Made by a program: the position numbers and the translations under genes. Below, piece after piece: positions 47,801-58,375 of a stretch of 64,000 bases of DNA (positions are counted from its first letter, which is position 1; every line of letters starts with the position of its first letter). The notes beneath the pieces are model-generated. The model was given only the letters and a program-made list of their open reading frames with translations, made no database searches and had not been told where the DNA came from. This DNA is from Phyto melanocephala (taxonomy: Eukaryota; Arthropoda; Insecta; Diptera; Rhinophoridae): NCBI GenBank assembly GCA_941918925.1, contig OW799234.1:11871001-11935000 (forward strand). The letters run 5' to 3'.

Positions 47801-48183
47801 ATGTCTCCCATTGCCGAGCGCATTTGCAGAGCTTCAGCCGGATTGTTGTAGCGCAAGTAATACGAATCTCCTACAGTGATCATGGCTCCCTGCCTAAGAT
47901 CAACTTCGTTCTTAATTAATTGGTTATCTATTTGAATACGGGCATTTCGTTCTGGGACTAAAGTAACCTGGTTGTCTTCGCTGCGATATATTGTACAATG
48001 TATTGGCCTTACGCCTGCACCACTCAATGATACTGAACATTGCGGTGAGGAACCTATTGTACAATCCCCTACCGGTATATTATGTATGGTCACTGCCGTA
48101 CTTAAGCGACCTCCTCCCAAACTCACCAAATGTGGATCGTTGGCAGCAACACGTAAGGAGGGATCTTTTTTCGACAAAGACAT
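44824..48183 (-). CDS. FHA/coiled-coil/PH scaffold, PHLDB (LL5)-like
   Basis: A 1119-residue protein in one open frame from ATG to TAG with no intron. Residues about 20-118 form an FHA domain (LGGGRLSTAVTIHNIPVGDC, then IGSS, GAGVRPIHCTIY, NPAEA) as in PHLDB1/2. A long Ser/Asn/Lys-rich disordered part with several SP sites follows. A coiled coil covers about 510-740, with a shorter one near 830-870. A C-terminal PH domain (about 1014-1115) has CRGYLQKLGSTFHTWSKRWF and ends RIWIDAIITGAQG. PHLDB proteins bind PIP3 through the PH domain and organise cortical microtubule capture and membrane-cytoskeleton contacts. That role is family knowledge, not seen here. The start is supported because the FHA follows within 20 residues. 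Length is similar to vertebrate PHLDB2. Confidence 0.9.
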   Translation of the reverse strand: MSLSKKDPSLRVAANDPHLVSLGGGRLSTAVTIHNIPVGDCTIGSSPQCSVSLSGAGVRPIHCTIYRSEDNQVTLVPERNARIQIDNQLIKNEVDLRQGAMITVGDSYYLRYNNPAEALQMRSAMGDICENAVDFFYESNINPVSTSYRSDKSTYSDYDNLEKSDTYVDFMGWECPKVFTADLVTVNMPAKDVLGQKYASFAKNLVENHRKDKNINMLSANDHIYSKSLNNSLPKSKEKHDKVKNTLTPQKTNDFQCHDKDPLEDMLKICAEYSDWQDRSYTNSSNSNTSSPIVQNRIKTNGSLPRDKKSPFYQELQRSFQGSNSSLSQSPKSKQKSSSGYENVQLLQQNRVETNKNTGYENFKLVPQSPRTKIRTTCLSPKKESNSFNSIFSQDIVTNVEKPSTKYEELIKMFEEKFQKEIETIEASSRSVSNTKKSLSNNSSPATAKRSTKNINNLTIDIKSFISPFTSPQPLKKPTPAPRKINKEKSLGTGSLSNLLANETPIDEHKEREDLLQRIQSLKTELSLLQKQDNETLIEMDMENALVMAELQSLTAKEQKLQEGFKLLQQKIHRLEAQRNATRVMEENQQSKLKHSIEMKQDQVQKLKGLLKQKPENLCLKEELVHLRESLENDKKSFEDLEFQYLEGESEWQAYREDLSLEELAITKQIEECQLSIENLRKQELNSSNTTNEKQRRLSNHLITLITELQECEEQFQCLERKIVLKISSNSSLLEKEVTQTPSNNDISSQGKIIQSLFGSTEMLCPKTHNEDLMSKSVNENMFFNNKIEVSNNVLDKKTNDSNNHTNTKNYNNKLCDTVKEFEEHDQLLTAQRGLRELDCEKQKIEELLRKLNTELKQKIVTTTTNRREETTIENKYLKVNSEKPLFQKEICKSPAYLSSSPPLSATSSEPSNKLSPRIVHKSTNELSISSPDSPRSFYRDEKRSSSVLSNELSSQGDNSSIFSERKKSQQQNRQRPLTRYLPILAEDLDLKRHIETAGHPLSLCPHVILDAYSCRGYLQKLGSTFHTWSKRWFVLDRQRSALIYYANKSERKPRGGSYFSSIDEVYMDHLNVAKNSRTHTTFIVKTKKRYYYLQAASDTAARIWIDAIITGAQGNIDY

Positions 48184-48520
48184 GTTTTGTATTTTTACTT
48201 ACAGACAACACCAAGCACCAACTGCTTTCAAACCACATAATAAAATTCCCATAATAAAGAGGGATAAAGCAATAAATGTGTTTTGTTTGTGAGATTGATT
48301 AAATCACCTTTTCTAAAATTTGCATAAAATTCTCTTAACAATAAAAACTTGTTTTCTTATATATTATTAGCAAAACTAAAACTGCGTAAACTTTTGACAA
48401 AAACAAATATAATTGATGACTAAAAACAAATAAATTGCGCTTAGAAAGTATTTGGTATCCGAGTATTTAGTAGAGAAGAGCGCGTGACTGATGAAAGCAT
48501 GATTTGATTAATATCGCAGG
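48184..48520 (-). promoter_or_regulatory. 5' flank of the PHLDB-like gene
   Basis: Reading the minus strand, CTGTAAGTAAAAATAC lies just before the ATG. The first bases may be a leader exon or a retained donor-like word. No clear TATA or acceptor is seen. Position and promoter role are inferred from the start codon. Confidence 0.3.
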
Positions 48521-51399
48521 TGATATATTCCTTTAACTTGTACAAGAAATTTTAAAATCTCACAATTTAATTTTTTCTATGAATACATTTTTTGACTTAA
48601 CGCATATAAGTTTGGATATACATACATATCTAGGTAAAGAATTTAATTTGAAAATTAATACTTATTTATACCCTTCAAAATGAGAGTAATGGTATATCAC
48701 GAATTCCACAGAAAAGTCATCCGTCACACATGTGCGTGACGATGTTAAAAATTAGTAAAAGATGAATATATATATATTTTTTCAGATAATATAACTTTTC
48801 GTATAATCTAAGATTGCTTCTTCTAGCTGTTAAAAATATGAATTTTTATCTGAAGTAAATTCGCAGAAATTTTTGATAGAAACTGACATAAAATGTTCAA
48901 AAGGTAAATTTTGTAACATGTGCGTACGATACATTTTGATTTATACTAACGAAATTAGAAAACCTATTAATAAGTGCTTTATAAATTTTTGAAAGAGCAT
49001 AAAATTAAATAATAATAGCGGCAAATCTGCTTTAACAAAAAATATTTTTTTAACAAAATTAGTTGCAATTATTCGCACTCTGTAACTGTGCGTGACATGG
49101 ATTTTATGATATATAGGTTTATCATTTCATGTGAAATTTTTACAATATTAATTTTTTACTCCATAAAGTTTATATTCTCTGAAAGCTTATGAGTAGGGGA
49201 GCCTAGTTAGAGTATATCGGTTTTGTAAATAATCGCTCCACAAAAAAAAAAAAACACGACTGCATCTGTTTTTTTATTCTTATTTGTACCATAAAAATCA
49301 AAACTTTTGTGCCCTAGAATAATTTATACACTTTTGTGACTATTTATAGATATGATATACCTCTAGTGATATTCATGAAAATTTTTGAAGAAATCAGTCA
49401 CTAATTGGCAAAGTTATAGACAAAAATTACTTAGAAAAAAAATATACATATTTTAAATATAACTAAATTTTCAGCTCTTAAATAATTTTTGGACATTTTA
49501 AGAACACCAAATTGTATGCCGTAGTCTTAAATCGTTTGAAACTGAGATATAAGCACCAAAATAAAACCGAGAGAGCCAATATGGGTACCAAATGAAATAA
49601 CTTGACTGGTGCAATATTATACACCATAAAAATTTAAAATCCATAATGGTCGCTACTACGAAAGTACGGACAATAAATTTATATATGTGTCATATCTGGT
49701 ATTTTAAAATGTAGCCTCTTGATACCTCGAATATTGATATCAAATGAAAGGCCTTGACCAGTTAAATATAGTTAATTATGAAAAAGTAAATACCTAACAT
49801 GACGTTCTAGATTAAATGATGGATCACCATCAATATGGGTATCAAATGAAAGGGCTTGATTAGTAGAACATAGTTAAATATTTCAAAATTCAAAATTAAA
49901 GATGGCGTCGTAAATAATTAAAAACAAATGATGATGACTGCATGAACGTCCGCACTATATGTGGCCTAATGTGTTTCATTGGATTTGCTGTTGTGTATGC
50001 CATTATTGTTTGTTCTGCAGTTGCCATTTTGGCCAACGTTAATTAAACAGCCATACCGTATGACGATATCAACCCCTCGGACGTAGTGAATGATAATTGA
50101 GTTATGATGATGATACTCTCATTGGTTCATCTTTTTCTGGGTTTAATTTATGATTTAAGTAAAAGTTAAGTTTTTATATTACCATATAACATTTTCGTTT
50201 TAACAAATTGTTAGCATTATATGGTACAAGAAATTTTTAAATTAAATAAATATTACTGAACTGTAAGTATAACTGTATATTATCACTTAGTTATGCATTT
50301 ACTTTTCAGTTATTTGGTTTACTTTTAAGTTGTTCACATTTTTTTTATTATACGTTTTTTATATTGATTCGCTTACTTTTTGTATTATTTATTTATCCTA
50401 TTCGTTTTTATCGTATGCCTTTGGGATAGTAGAAAATATTTTAAATATTTGTATAATGTATAATTATCCAATTTCAAAATTTTAACAAACAAATCTTGAC
50501 TACTATTGACTACTACAATAATTAATAACTACCAAGGCGAATTCAATATTGAAATTTGATATTGAATTCGCCTTGATAACTACTGTTTTTATCATCCTTG
50601 GTACCCGCCATATTTTTTTTTATCTTCTTCTTATATTTAACGAAGAACTGGGAAACAAAGTATACACACAAAGAAAATTGTGAAAAAATTTAAAGCAAAT
50701 TTTTTTTATTCAGCGCGGTGCTCCTTTATAAATTTTGTTTTACGAATTTGTGGTAAATAAATAGAAAAGTTAATAATATTAAAAATTGTGTTCTCATATA
50801 TTATACATAGTGTAAATTTTTTAAAATTGCTAAACACTAAGAAACAATAAATGTGATAAAATGTCATGTCTACAGATTTTTTCTTTTTGGTTTTTCTATA
50901 ACCTGGTTATTCTCATTTTCTGTATACAACAAAAACACTATTTAAACAAAATTTTTTAAAAATATATTTATTTTTGTTTTAAAAAACAGAAACTTTTTCT
51001 AAAACTCTGTTGTGTAAAATTGCAAATTTGATTTTGTCATAATAGTTGGTTTGTGTTGTGGGTGTGTGTGTGTGTTTTTTAATGTTTTGTTTTAGCTTTC
51101 CGCATTCTGTTTCTTTTTATACATTTTAAGGAGTATTTGATTGTTTTTTATGTACCTACTTATTTGTTTACTTTTTCAGTAATTTTCAATTTTTATCTGG
51201 TATACTTTTTACCTTGCAAATAGAAAAACAATCGAAATCTAACAAATATTTAAATAAATTTGTTAAAATATTGGTGTGATTCGTTTTAATTTGGAGTAAG
51301 AAACATTTAAAATCGATAATGATAATAATATGAAATTCAATCGTCACAAAAAAAGAAAGAAAAAAAAATTATAAACAACAAATCCAGTTAATGACAAAA
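48521..51399. other. AT-rich DNA with an old mini-me-like copy
   Basis: No gene seen. 49105-49930 is a reverse, divergent copy of the element at 4749 (GGTTTATCATTTCATGTGAA, TCTGAAAGCTTATGAGTAGG, then 'atatgggtatcaaatgaaa' blocks). 50536-50575 is a palindrome of CAAGGCGAATTCAATAT and its complement. Confidence 0.5.
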
Positions 51400-51407
51400 G
51401 TTTGCCG

Positions 51408-51730
51408 CAGTGAAACAAGTCGACCGGCTCAGAGCCGACGGCGCGCCGCCGCCGGGTTTTTTTTTAATGTCCACGCCGCCGCCGTTTTTGTCGGCTTAAA
51501 ACGGCTCAAGAAAGCCGCCGTTTTGATCAACTTCAGTCGACTCAAGAAGAAATTTTCTTCGAAAAAGTGATGAAAAATTTAGCAATATTTTACCCTTAGA
51601 ATTTTTTAAAAAATTTTTAGTAACGTCACTTTGAAATTTTGAGCCGCCGATTTTAATTTGTTATAGCCGCCGCCGCTTAAAAACTGCTCAGCCGCCTCCG
51701 CCGAAAATTTTGCCTCGGCTTGTTTCACTG
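51408..51730. mobile_element. hAT-type MITE, GCCGCC-rich
   Basis: Ends CAGTGAAACAAGTCGA (51408) and the complement of CAGTGAAACAAGCCGA (ending 51730). The identical octamer GTTTGCCG lies immediately on both sides (51400-51407 and 51731-51738). The CAGTG start and 8-bp duplication are the hAT signature. Inside, GCCGCCGCC blocks and GCCGTTTT words make it by far the most GC-rich spot in the window. No ORF. The perfect duplication suggests a young insertion. Confidence 0.88.
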
Positions 51731-52064
51731 GTTTGCCGTCGACACTTTTTAATATTATGGAACTTAACTAAGTTAAATTTTGTTAAAACCATATCTTATT
51801 GTATGAAAAGAAGAGATATACCTAGATAGAGTTTTTATAACAGAATTTAACATATCTTAAACATATATTTTGCGTTAGAAATGTTAAATTAAATTATTAA
51901 ATTTATTATTGTGTATTTTGCAAGGGTGTAAATATTTGCATACTATAACCAGTGTAATCACAGGGACTCTCAATTTTTTTAACAAATTTTCAATCACCAG
52001 ATCAATCATCAGATAATGCTGTTTTAAGCTATTAATCTTTTAATGAGATTATTGTTGTATACCT

Positions 52065-52245
52065 TTAATTGCAAAAACCCGACAAATAATAGTCTAAAGA
52101 TGTCAAATCACACGATCTTGGTGGCCAGTTTCTTGTCCTGTAAAAAATATTTTTCAAAAATTCATTTTTTCTCTTGATGTGTGATAAGTGGTACTTTCCT
52201 GATGAAACCACATATTCCCTGTAGCGATTTCCATTGATTTTTTGA
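52065..52245 (-). pseudogene. Mariner-like transposase fragment (C-terminal)
   Basis: The minus strand reads MWFHQESTTYHTSREKM and then, after about 15 residues, NWPPRSCDLTSLDYYLSGF. This is the conserved block around the last two catalytic acidic residues of a Tc1/mariner-type transposase. The first catalytic Asp of this block is replaced by Glu in HQEST. A second remnant of the same type is at 55010. Confidence 0.55.
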
Positions 52246-52273
52246 ATTTGGACACATTTTAAAAACAAAAATA

Positions 52274-52355
52274 ATGGGTAGGTTTGACTAGGTTGGAAAA
52301 AAGCCCAAACCCATGATAGTTATACAAGTATGTATGCCCAATTAGCATGTTGTTC
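52274..52355 (-). repeat. SINE/LINE 3'-tail fragment
   Basis: Matches the tail of SINE copy A: GCCCAAACCCATGATAG and CCCAATTAGCATGTTGTTCG on the plus strand, compared with GCCCAAACCCACGACAG and CACAATTGGCATGTTGTGCG at 16630-16680. No tRNA-like head, so it is 5'-truncated. Confidence 0.55.
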
Positions 52356-52359
52356 GTGT

Positions 52360-55009
52360 AATAACTTAAACTCCCGTTTAGAAGATATTTTGTTGTTTTA
52401 TTTTTTCTCTTTAAGATTTGGTGTTCATATTTAATTAAGTTTACTTCAGGAAAGAAATTCAGAAATAAAAAAATAGATAAAAAATAAATTGTTGGGCTCA
52501 TATTCATAAAATCATAGAATGTATTTTAAATCCAACTGTAATACCTTTTAAGATAATTTTAAATTTAATGAATATGGAGGTTAGAATAAAGTTATAGGTA
52601 TTTTTCGCTTAAAAAATCATTAAAAACTAGATTATTGTCGAATGGGTCGACCACAGTACATGCCAGTTAAATTTTTAAATCAATTGTCGTATTTACAAGA
52701 AGTTCAATTATTGTCATAATTTTCCTAAAAATTTAAAACGAATTAAAACTGCTGTATTGTTAGTTGTAAAAATTTTAAACCTTTTCAAAATTTTTAAAAA
52801 TTAGAAGTGCTAATTTGACACTTGTAAATTTTCCAAATGTTTATAAATTGCGTTACTTAATTAAAAAAAATTTTATAAATATTAACTTAAAATTTTCCAG
52901 CTCAAGGTATTTCTTAACAGTTACAATAATTACATGTTAAGCATAATTTTTAATAAAATTGCAAATTTTTAACAAAATAGGTACATAGCAAAGAGAAGAA
53001 GACAGGAAGAAGGTCTATTGTCCTTCAAATTCACAACAAAAACAACAGTTTTAAAAATTTTTTAGAGACAGTTAAACTTTCTCTTTTATTATATCACTAC
53101 TTGAGAATGTTTATGTTTTGAACACAAGATTATAAACACGTTTAAGAGGGCCAAAGATACGCTTCCCTTAAGCATACATACATATGTATTTCGTAAGCCA
53201 CAAAACAGATTATCACATATAATATATAAAACAATTATTCTTTATAAGGCGATTTTTTCAATTTTAATAATAAATTTAAATCTATGCATCAATTACATTT
53301 AAATAATAATTAATAAAATTTTAAAAAAAAACTGAGTCTGTACATGAAATATTTTTGAAAATTTTGATGGCGGTGTAAATAATCAATGATTTAGAATACA
53401 AAACACCACATTTTAAAATTTCTGTATGTCTGTCTGTCTCTATTCCTGAAGTCAATAGGCTTAAAAACTACTAACGGATTTTGTTAAAATTTGTTATCTT
53501 GATACCTGAGTGATGATGATTTTCAAACGAATAAGAAACAAATTATCAACAATAAATGATATAAATATTTACAATAAAATAATAACACAGCATTTTGGTT
53601 ACGGATCAATATTGTTATAATTCAAACAGAAAGACTACAAAAACTACTACTCATAAAATGTAACATTAATACACCAATTGTTTTTATGCTTGAAACACTC
53701 AAATGGCTAAATATAAAACAACGACTTCAATTTAATACGCTCATTTATGTAAAAAAAATGAGTTCGTGATTTGCGCCGCAATATCAACTGGAGCACATTA
53801 ATTATGTTGGATATATGCAATCATATAAGCTAAGAGATGTTGTCAATTTTAGATAAGTAACAAGCAACAACAACTGTAATGCAGTGGTTTCTCTTCTCTA
53901 AAGGACCTACATTTATATGATAGACCTTCTAATGAAATTAAAACTGAAAGAAATTATACTATTTTCAGAAACAAGATTATACACTTATACACTTTATAAA
54001 AAATAATATAATTGATACATACATATATTTAAACAATTTTACTTGTATTTGCAAATTAAATTAAAAGTTTACTGTAAAGTATTTTAAATACTACTAATTT
54101 AAAATAAAAAAAAATAACAAAGTGTACTTTTAATTGCAAAATAAATAGCGAATAAAATGGTGTTTTGTTACTGGAAGTTTAATAAGGAATAAATGCATAT
54201 AAGGATACAAAAGAACGAGCAATATACATGAAATAGCACTAACAACAATAAACTATCGGGTAATAAATAAATTTAAAAGTGACCTTAAAATTTTTATTAG
54301 CGCTTAAAAGAATAATTTATGGCATTTACTGTATGAAAATGATATGTAAAAAATATTACTATAAAACACCGGACATTTCGATATTTAACGCTCAGAACGC
54401 TTTTCGTAATACGGCTGAACAATTTGGAGATGCTGTTGTCGTGTGAGTCTTTCTATGATGTCTTGCCATGTGATACCGAACAAAAATGCCAAAGCAGTTT
54501 AATATTAGTTTCTTATGTGCTCTATAATAAAAGCCCATTGAAAGACAAACTTCACGAAGAATCATCCGATATAAATTTTCACTATCAACGACATCAGATT
54601 TTTTTAAATGAATACAATAAAAAAATATTGTTGGGGCCAGCAATGCGGACTCGGTTCAGTTAGTAAATCATAAAATCATTTTTTTAATTAAATAATTAAA
54701 TATAAATACATATGTATTTACAATTTTGTTAACAATTTAATTAATAATATAATGGTTTTTAAAACTTGTCTCTTATATGCAATTTTGAGAATACAAAAAA
54801 ATCGCACAAATATTAAGCCAGCAAAGGGGAGGTATAAAGTACTTATATTTAGTTCTGCATAACTTAAAAGTTTAACTCTTAACCCACTTTTTAAAATTTT
54901 AACACGGTAATGTTTTAGGTAAAACTGAATATAGTAAAAAATAATAAAAAAAAAAATTTAAATATTTTTTAAATATCTTACATTTGAAAATTATTTTGTG
55001 CATATTGCC
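52360..55009. other. AT-rich DNA
   Basis: No supported gene. A GTATGTCTGTCTGTC stretch near 53430, with AAAACTACTAACGGATTTTG, looks like a retroelement or Helitron scrap. Frames at 54392-54663 overlap on both strands and show no domain. Confidence 0.35.
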
Positions 55010-55330
55010 ACCGTGGCTGCTCTTGACGAATTTTAATCTGGACGTTCAGTTAAGGCCTAATTTACGAGCATTGCTGATCATATGTCACGAATAACACGAA
55101 CAATGTTGACCTCCAAGACTTTAATTGCTTCTGATTTATCTACACAAACCAAACACTTTACGTGACTAAAGGAATTAATTAAGTGCAGCCAATTCGCAAG
55201 ACCTTGGAGACAAATTGACCATTTCTCAAAATTAATTTATCGCCAAATTTGTATTTCAATGATTTTATGTTTGCGGTTGTTGTATGGCACATAGCGCAAT
55301 TCCGATGAAACAACATCCCGGAAGTTATCC
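55010..55330 (-). pseudogene. Mariner-like transposase C-terminal remnant
   Basis: On the minus strand: a decayed WSICLQGLANWLHLINSF stretch, then CVDKSEAIKVLEVNIVRVIR and a decayed ERPD.NSSRAATVAIC. The order matches the end of mariner-type transposases (NW.PRS.DL..LD, then K...VLE.NI.RVI, then R...C....GGH). Stops are frequent. Same family as 52065-52245 by pattern, so probably a separate old copy. Confidence 0.45.
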
Positions 55331-55439
55331 ATTATTTTCAACAAAGTTTAAAAAAAAAATAAAAAATCTCTTTAAAATATAAAAAATGAAAATTTAATAT
55401 TTATATATAAAACAATTAGGTATTTATATAAAAACAACA

Positions 55440-55485
55440 ATAACAAATTCTTGGAGGGAGTAGCGAAGCGCCTCGGGTTATCTAG
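55440..55485 (+). mobile_element. Helitron 3'-end fragment
   Basis: GGAGGGAGTAGCGAAGCGCC followed by TCGGGTTATCTAG: the hairpin-like GC-rich end and CTAG terminus seen in the other Helitron-like copies. The body and 5' end are not identified. Confidence 0.45.
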
Positions 55486-55699
55486 TAAAAAATAAACTCA
55501 TCGAATGGAGATTTTAAAAGTTCAAATTTTTTAGAAATTACATTGCAAATACTTATGTAATGGAATTATCTTCCCTACCTCCCCCTACTGAGTTCTAAAT
55601 TATGGTAATTACCACACAGTTATTAACATCACTGACTACAAGTAACCTGTTATCCTTTAAAACACATATATTTCTAGACAAACAAAATTATCTTAATCT

Positions 55700-56137
55700 C
55701 ATTTTACCTATTTTGTTTTTTATTTACATCGTTTTATCACAACTCTGCTGTTTATATTTGTGATACGTTGGATACGTTGTATTTGTACGAGAGGCGTATT
55801 TCGTGTGCTCTCTTAACAGTTTTTGTTGGGGTTTTTGCGTTTACTACAGTGGCTCAACACAACAGTTTACTTTTTATCATTGTCGGGGTTGAACGCATAT
55901 TTTGTGTTAGTTCCGTGTGTTTTATAATTGTGTGCGTTTGTTTGTCTTTTTTGTTTTTGTTTTTTTTTTTGTTTGTATCAAGTTATTTTATGATAAAAAC
56001 AGAAACATCATTTCCTTAATTAATTGAGAATTTAACATTTGCATGTGTCTTTGTAAATTTATTTTAGCCGTGTTTTGCTGTTGTGACGATTTAATTGAAA
56101 TCAGTAATTGATTAACTGAACAACAACAGCAGTAAAC
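55700..56137 (+). promoter_or_regulatory. exd 5' region / leader
   Basis: Lies directly upstream of the exd start. A 3' splice-site-like TTTATTTTAG ends at 56067, so the start-codon exon may begin at 56068 with an upstream non-coding exon. The promoter itself is not identified. Confidence 0.35.
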
Positions 56138-56402
56138 ATGGAAGATCCGAATCGTATGATGGCTCATACGGGTGGTATGATGGCACCACAAGGTTATGGC
56201 ATGCCTGGACAAGATGATGGTCAAAATGCTGGCAACGAGAATGAGGTGCGCAAACAAAAAGATATTGGAGAAATTTTACAACAAATTATGAGTATATCGG
56301 AACAATCGTTGGACGAGGCCCAAGCTCGAAAACATACACTAAATTGTCATCGCATGAAACCGGCACTATTTTCTGTATTATGTGAAATTAAGGAAAAAAC
56401 CG
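56138..56402 (+). CDS. exd: Extradenticle (PBX homeodomain protein), first coding exon
   Basis: TALE-class homeodomain partner of Hox proteins and Homothorax. Only the N-terminal 88 codons plus one base are present: [20 protein letters not shown], a Gly/Asp/Asn-rich linker, then the start of the PBC-A domain, [20 protein letters not shown] and [20 protein letters not shown]. The PBC-A part binds Homothorax/MEIS. The exon ends at a GTAAGT donor (56403) in phase 1, where the next exon should supply the rest of the Val codon. No later PBC or homeodomain exon is visible, so intron 1 exceeds 7.5 kb. Nearly identical to the Drosophila protein. Confidence 0.96.
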
Positions 56403-56700
56403 GTAAGTAAAATTACTATATTGAATTGATTGCCACTTATATTGCAATTATTAAGTTAATTTTATAAACACTATATACAGTGTTGGAAGAAATAATAGGG
56501 AACATAAAAATTTCACGATTTTTTTAAATTTTGTTTTACTTTTACCTAAACACAATTAAATGCTAATATTTAATTAAAGATTTTCAAGTTGTCTTTAAAA
56601 AAAAAATACATATTAATATTCGTAAACTAGCTTAAGCCCATGACTTCGTCTGCGTAGTTATCGAGTTAAAAAGCCTAATTTTTAATGTAGGTTGTTATCC

Positions 56701-57951
56701 AAGGAGTGTATAAAAAAAAAAATTTTAGTTGCATAAAGTTAAATAACACATATAGAAACTCTTTAAAATACGCAAATTTGTTGGCATATTGTACATATTT
56801 ATTTAACATTGAAATCTTAATATATTATTTCGTATTTATAAAATGATCGACTTTTTTCGTTTAGTCCTTCCATTAAAGATTTTATAGTTGCTTCTGTTAC
56901 CTTTTTGGAGGAGGTGGTCCATCTACACTTAAAATCGGACATGTACTGGGACACCTTTCCTGTGTTCTTCAGTTCCAGCCCAGTTCCAGCCCAGTACCTT
57001 TCCACAGGCCTAAGTTTTGGACAGTTAGGTGGATTTGCCTCTTGTGGCACAAAAATGACATTATTCTTTGAATACCACTCAAGTGCCTTTTTTACATAGT
57101 GACATGATGCCAAATCAGGCCTAAAATATGTAGGCACTCGGTGCTGCCTCAAAAAAGGTAAAAGTCATTTTTGTTGGCACTCACTCACAAATGCTTAGCT
57201 TCGTTGCCACAATTGCAAACAGCTTGCCACACGAGAAATTTCTTGGGAAATTTTGTTTGTTTTTTTTTTGTCCGGAACTCTTCCTGAACATTACCTCTTT
57301 CATCAGCAACATAGAAATCTTGGCCGGGAAGTTGAGAAAAGTGTGCCAGTACGTATGTTTTGTCATCCTACACACAACGGGTGTATTTTTTATTAAAAAC
57401 TGCCATCAATTTGTTCGCTAATTTTTTCGCTTCTAAGTTCTTTAACGAATTGCGATCTGGAACTTTCTGAACTTTGTATGTCTTCAGCCCAGCTTTGGTC
57501 CTTAGGGTAAAACTATTAGCGCATTTCACCGTAAGCGCAAATTTTCTGATAGAAATGTTATGTGCTCATCGAAACAGTTGCTCGGCTTCTTTTACCTTAC
57601 CAATATCCCTTGGACCTTTTTCACTTCCTGATCCAGGTTTTCTTTCAATGCTCAGGTCTTCCTTACACAGTTTAATGGCATTTGAAACAGTTCGAGGGTC
57701 AACTTTCAAATTTTTGCTATTTTTTTAAAAGTCCATGACGGATTTTTTTGAAAAGTTTTAATTATATTTTCACTTACTTTTTTTTCGCGGTCCATTTTGA
57801 TCGTAATAACAATTAAAAATTAATGAGTTTTAAAATAATAGTATCTGACAAATATAAAAAATCGAACGCGATAAAAAGAAAAATTTTTTATTGCACGATT
57901 TGAGTTTTATTTAACTTAATGCAACTACAAATTTTTTTAGATACACTCCTT
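56701..57951 (-). mobile_element. Tc1/mariner-like DD37E element in exd intron 1
   Basis: Inverted ends of about 45 bases: AAGGAGTGTATAAAAAAAAA ... TTGCATAAAGTTAAATAA at 56701, and the complement AAGGAGTGTATCTAAAAAAA ... TTGCATTAAGTTAAATAA ending near 57951. About 1.25 kb, the size of a full ITm element. The two ends differ at several sites and the coding part is broken, so it is an old insertion. It lies antisense to exd. Confidence 0.75.
56817..57795 (-). pseudogene. DD37E transposase, frameshifted
   Basis: From ATG at 57795: MDREKKVSENIIKTFQKNP and a helix-turn-helix with KVDPRTVSNAIKLCKEDLS. The first catalytic Asp is in DDKTYVLAHF near 57365. The second is in FRPDLASCHY (about 57115), and the last acidic residue is in LRPVERYWAG (about 57001). 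Exactly 37 residues separate the second Asp and the Glu, the spacing that defines the ITmD37E group known from insects such as mosquitoes. Stops and frameshifts interrupt it at about 57545, 57400 and 57165, so it is not functional. Confidence 0.75.
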
Positions 57952-58180
57952 ATCTGTTTGTCAACTCTAATTTAATTTTGTTCAGCCATTAATGCGTGAT
58001 CGAGTTCTAGATTCATTAACTTAGAAAATACAAACAGTAGGACAGAAATTGCCTTTTGTTCTGCCCATATTTTCTACAATCTTAACTTGGACCAATAAAT
58101 AGTCTTTAATTTGAAACATAGAAAAAATAGAAATTATAATAAAATTTTAAAAAAAGTATTCTTTGGATCAACAGCCAAAA

Positions 58181-58375
58181 CTCTATATTCGGCCGTGCCG
58201 AATTTTATATACCCTTCACAACGTGCAGTAGTTTGTATCACCATTCATCCCATATGAAATACGTACATACATATAAAAACATACATATATAAAAACATCC
58301 CATTGTAAAATTATAAATTTACGTATGTATGTATGTTTAATAAAAAAATGTAAAAAAAAATAATTAAAATATATA
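58181..58375 (+). repeat. mini-me-like element, left part only
   Basis: CTCTATATTCGGCCGTGCCG, ATACCCTTCACAACGTG, CACCATTCATCCCATATGAA, and then it breaks where the Helitron-like copy 58376-59243 begins. The right half was not found beyond it. Confidence 0.6.

Noticed and set aside
54392..54663. Two opposed frames of about 80 codons
   Set aside because: They overlap each other, match no recognised domain and have no splice context.
57474..57728. Plus-strand 84-codon frame
   Set aside because: Antisense of the DD37E transposase N-terminus (helix-turn-helix).
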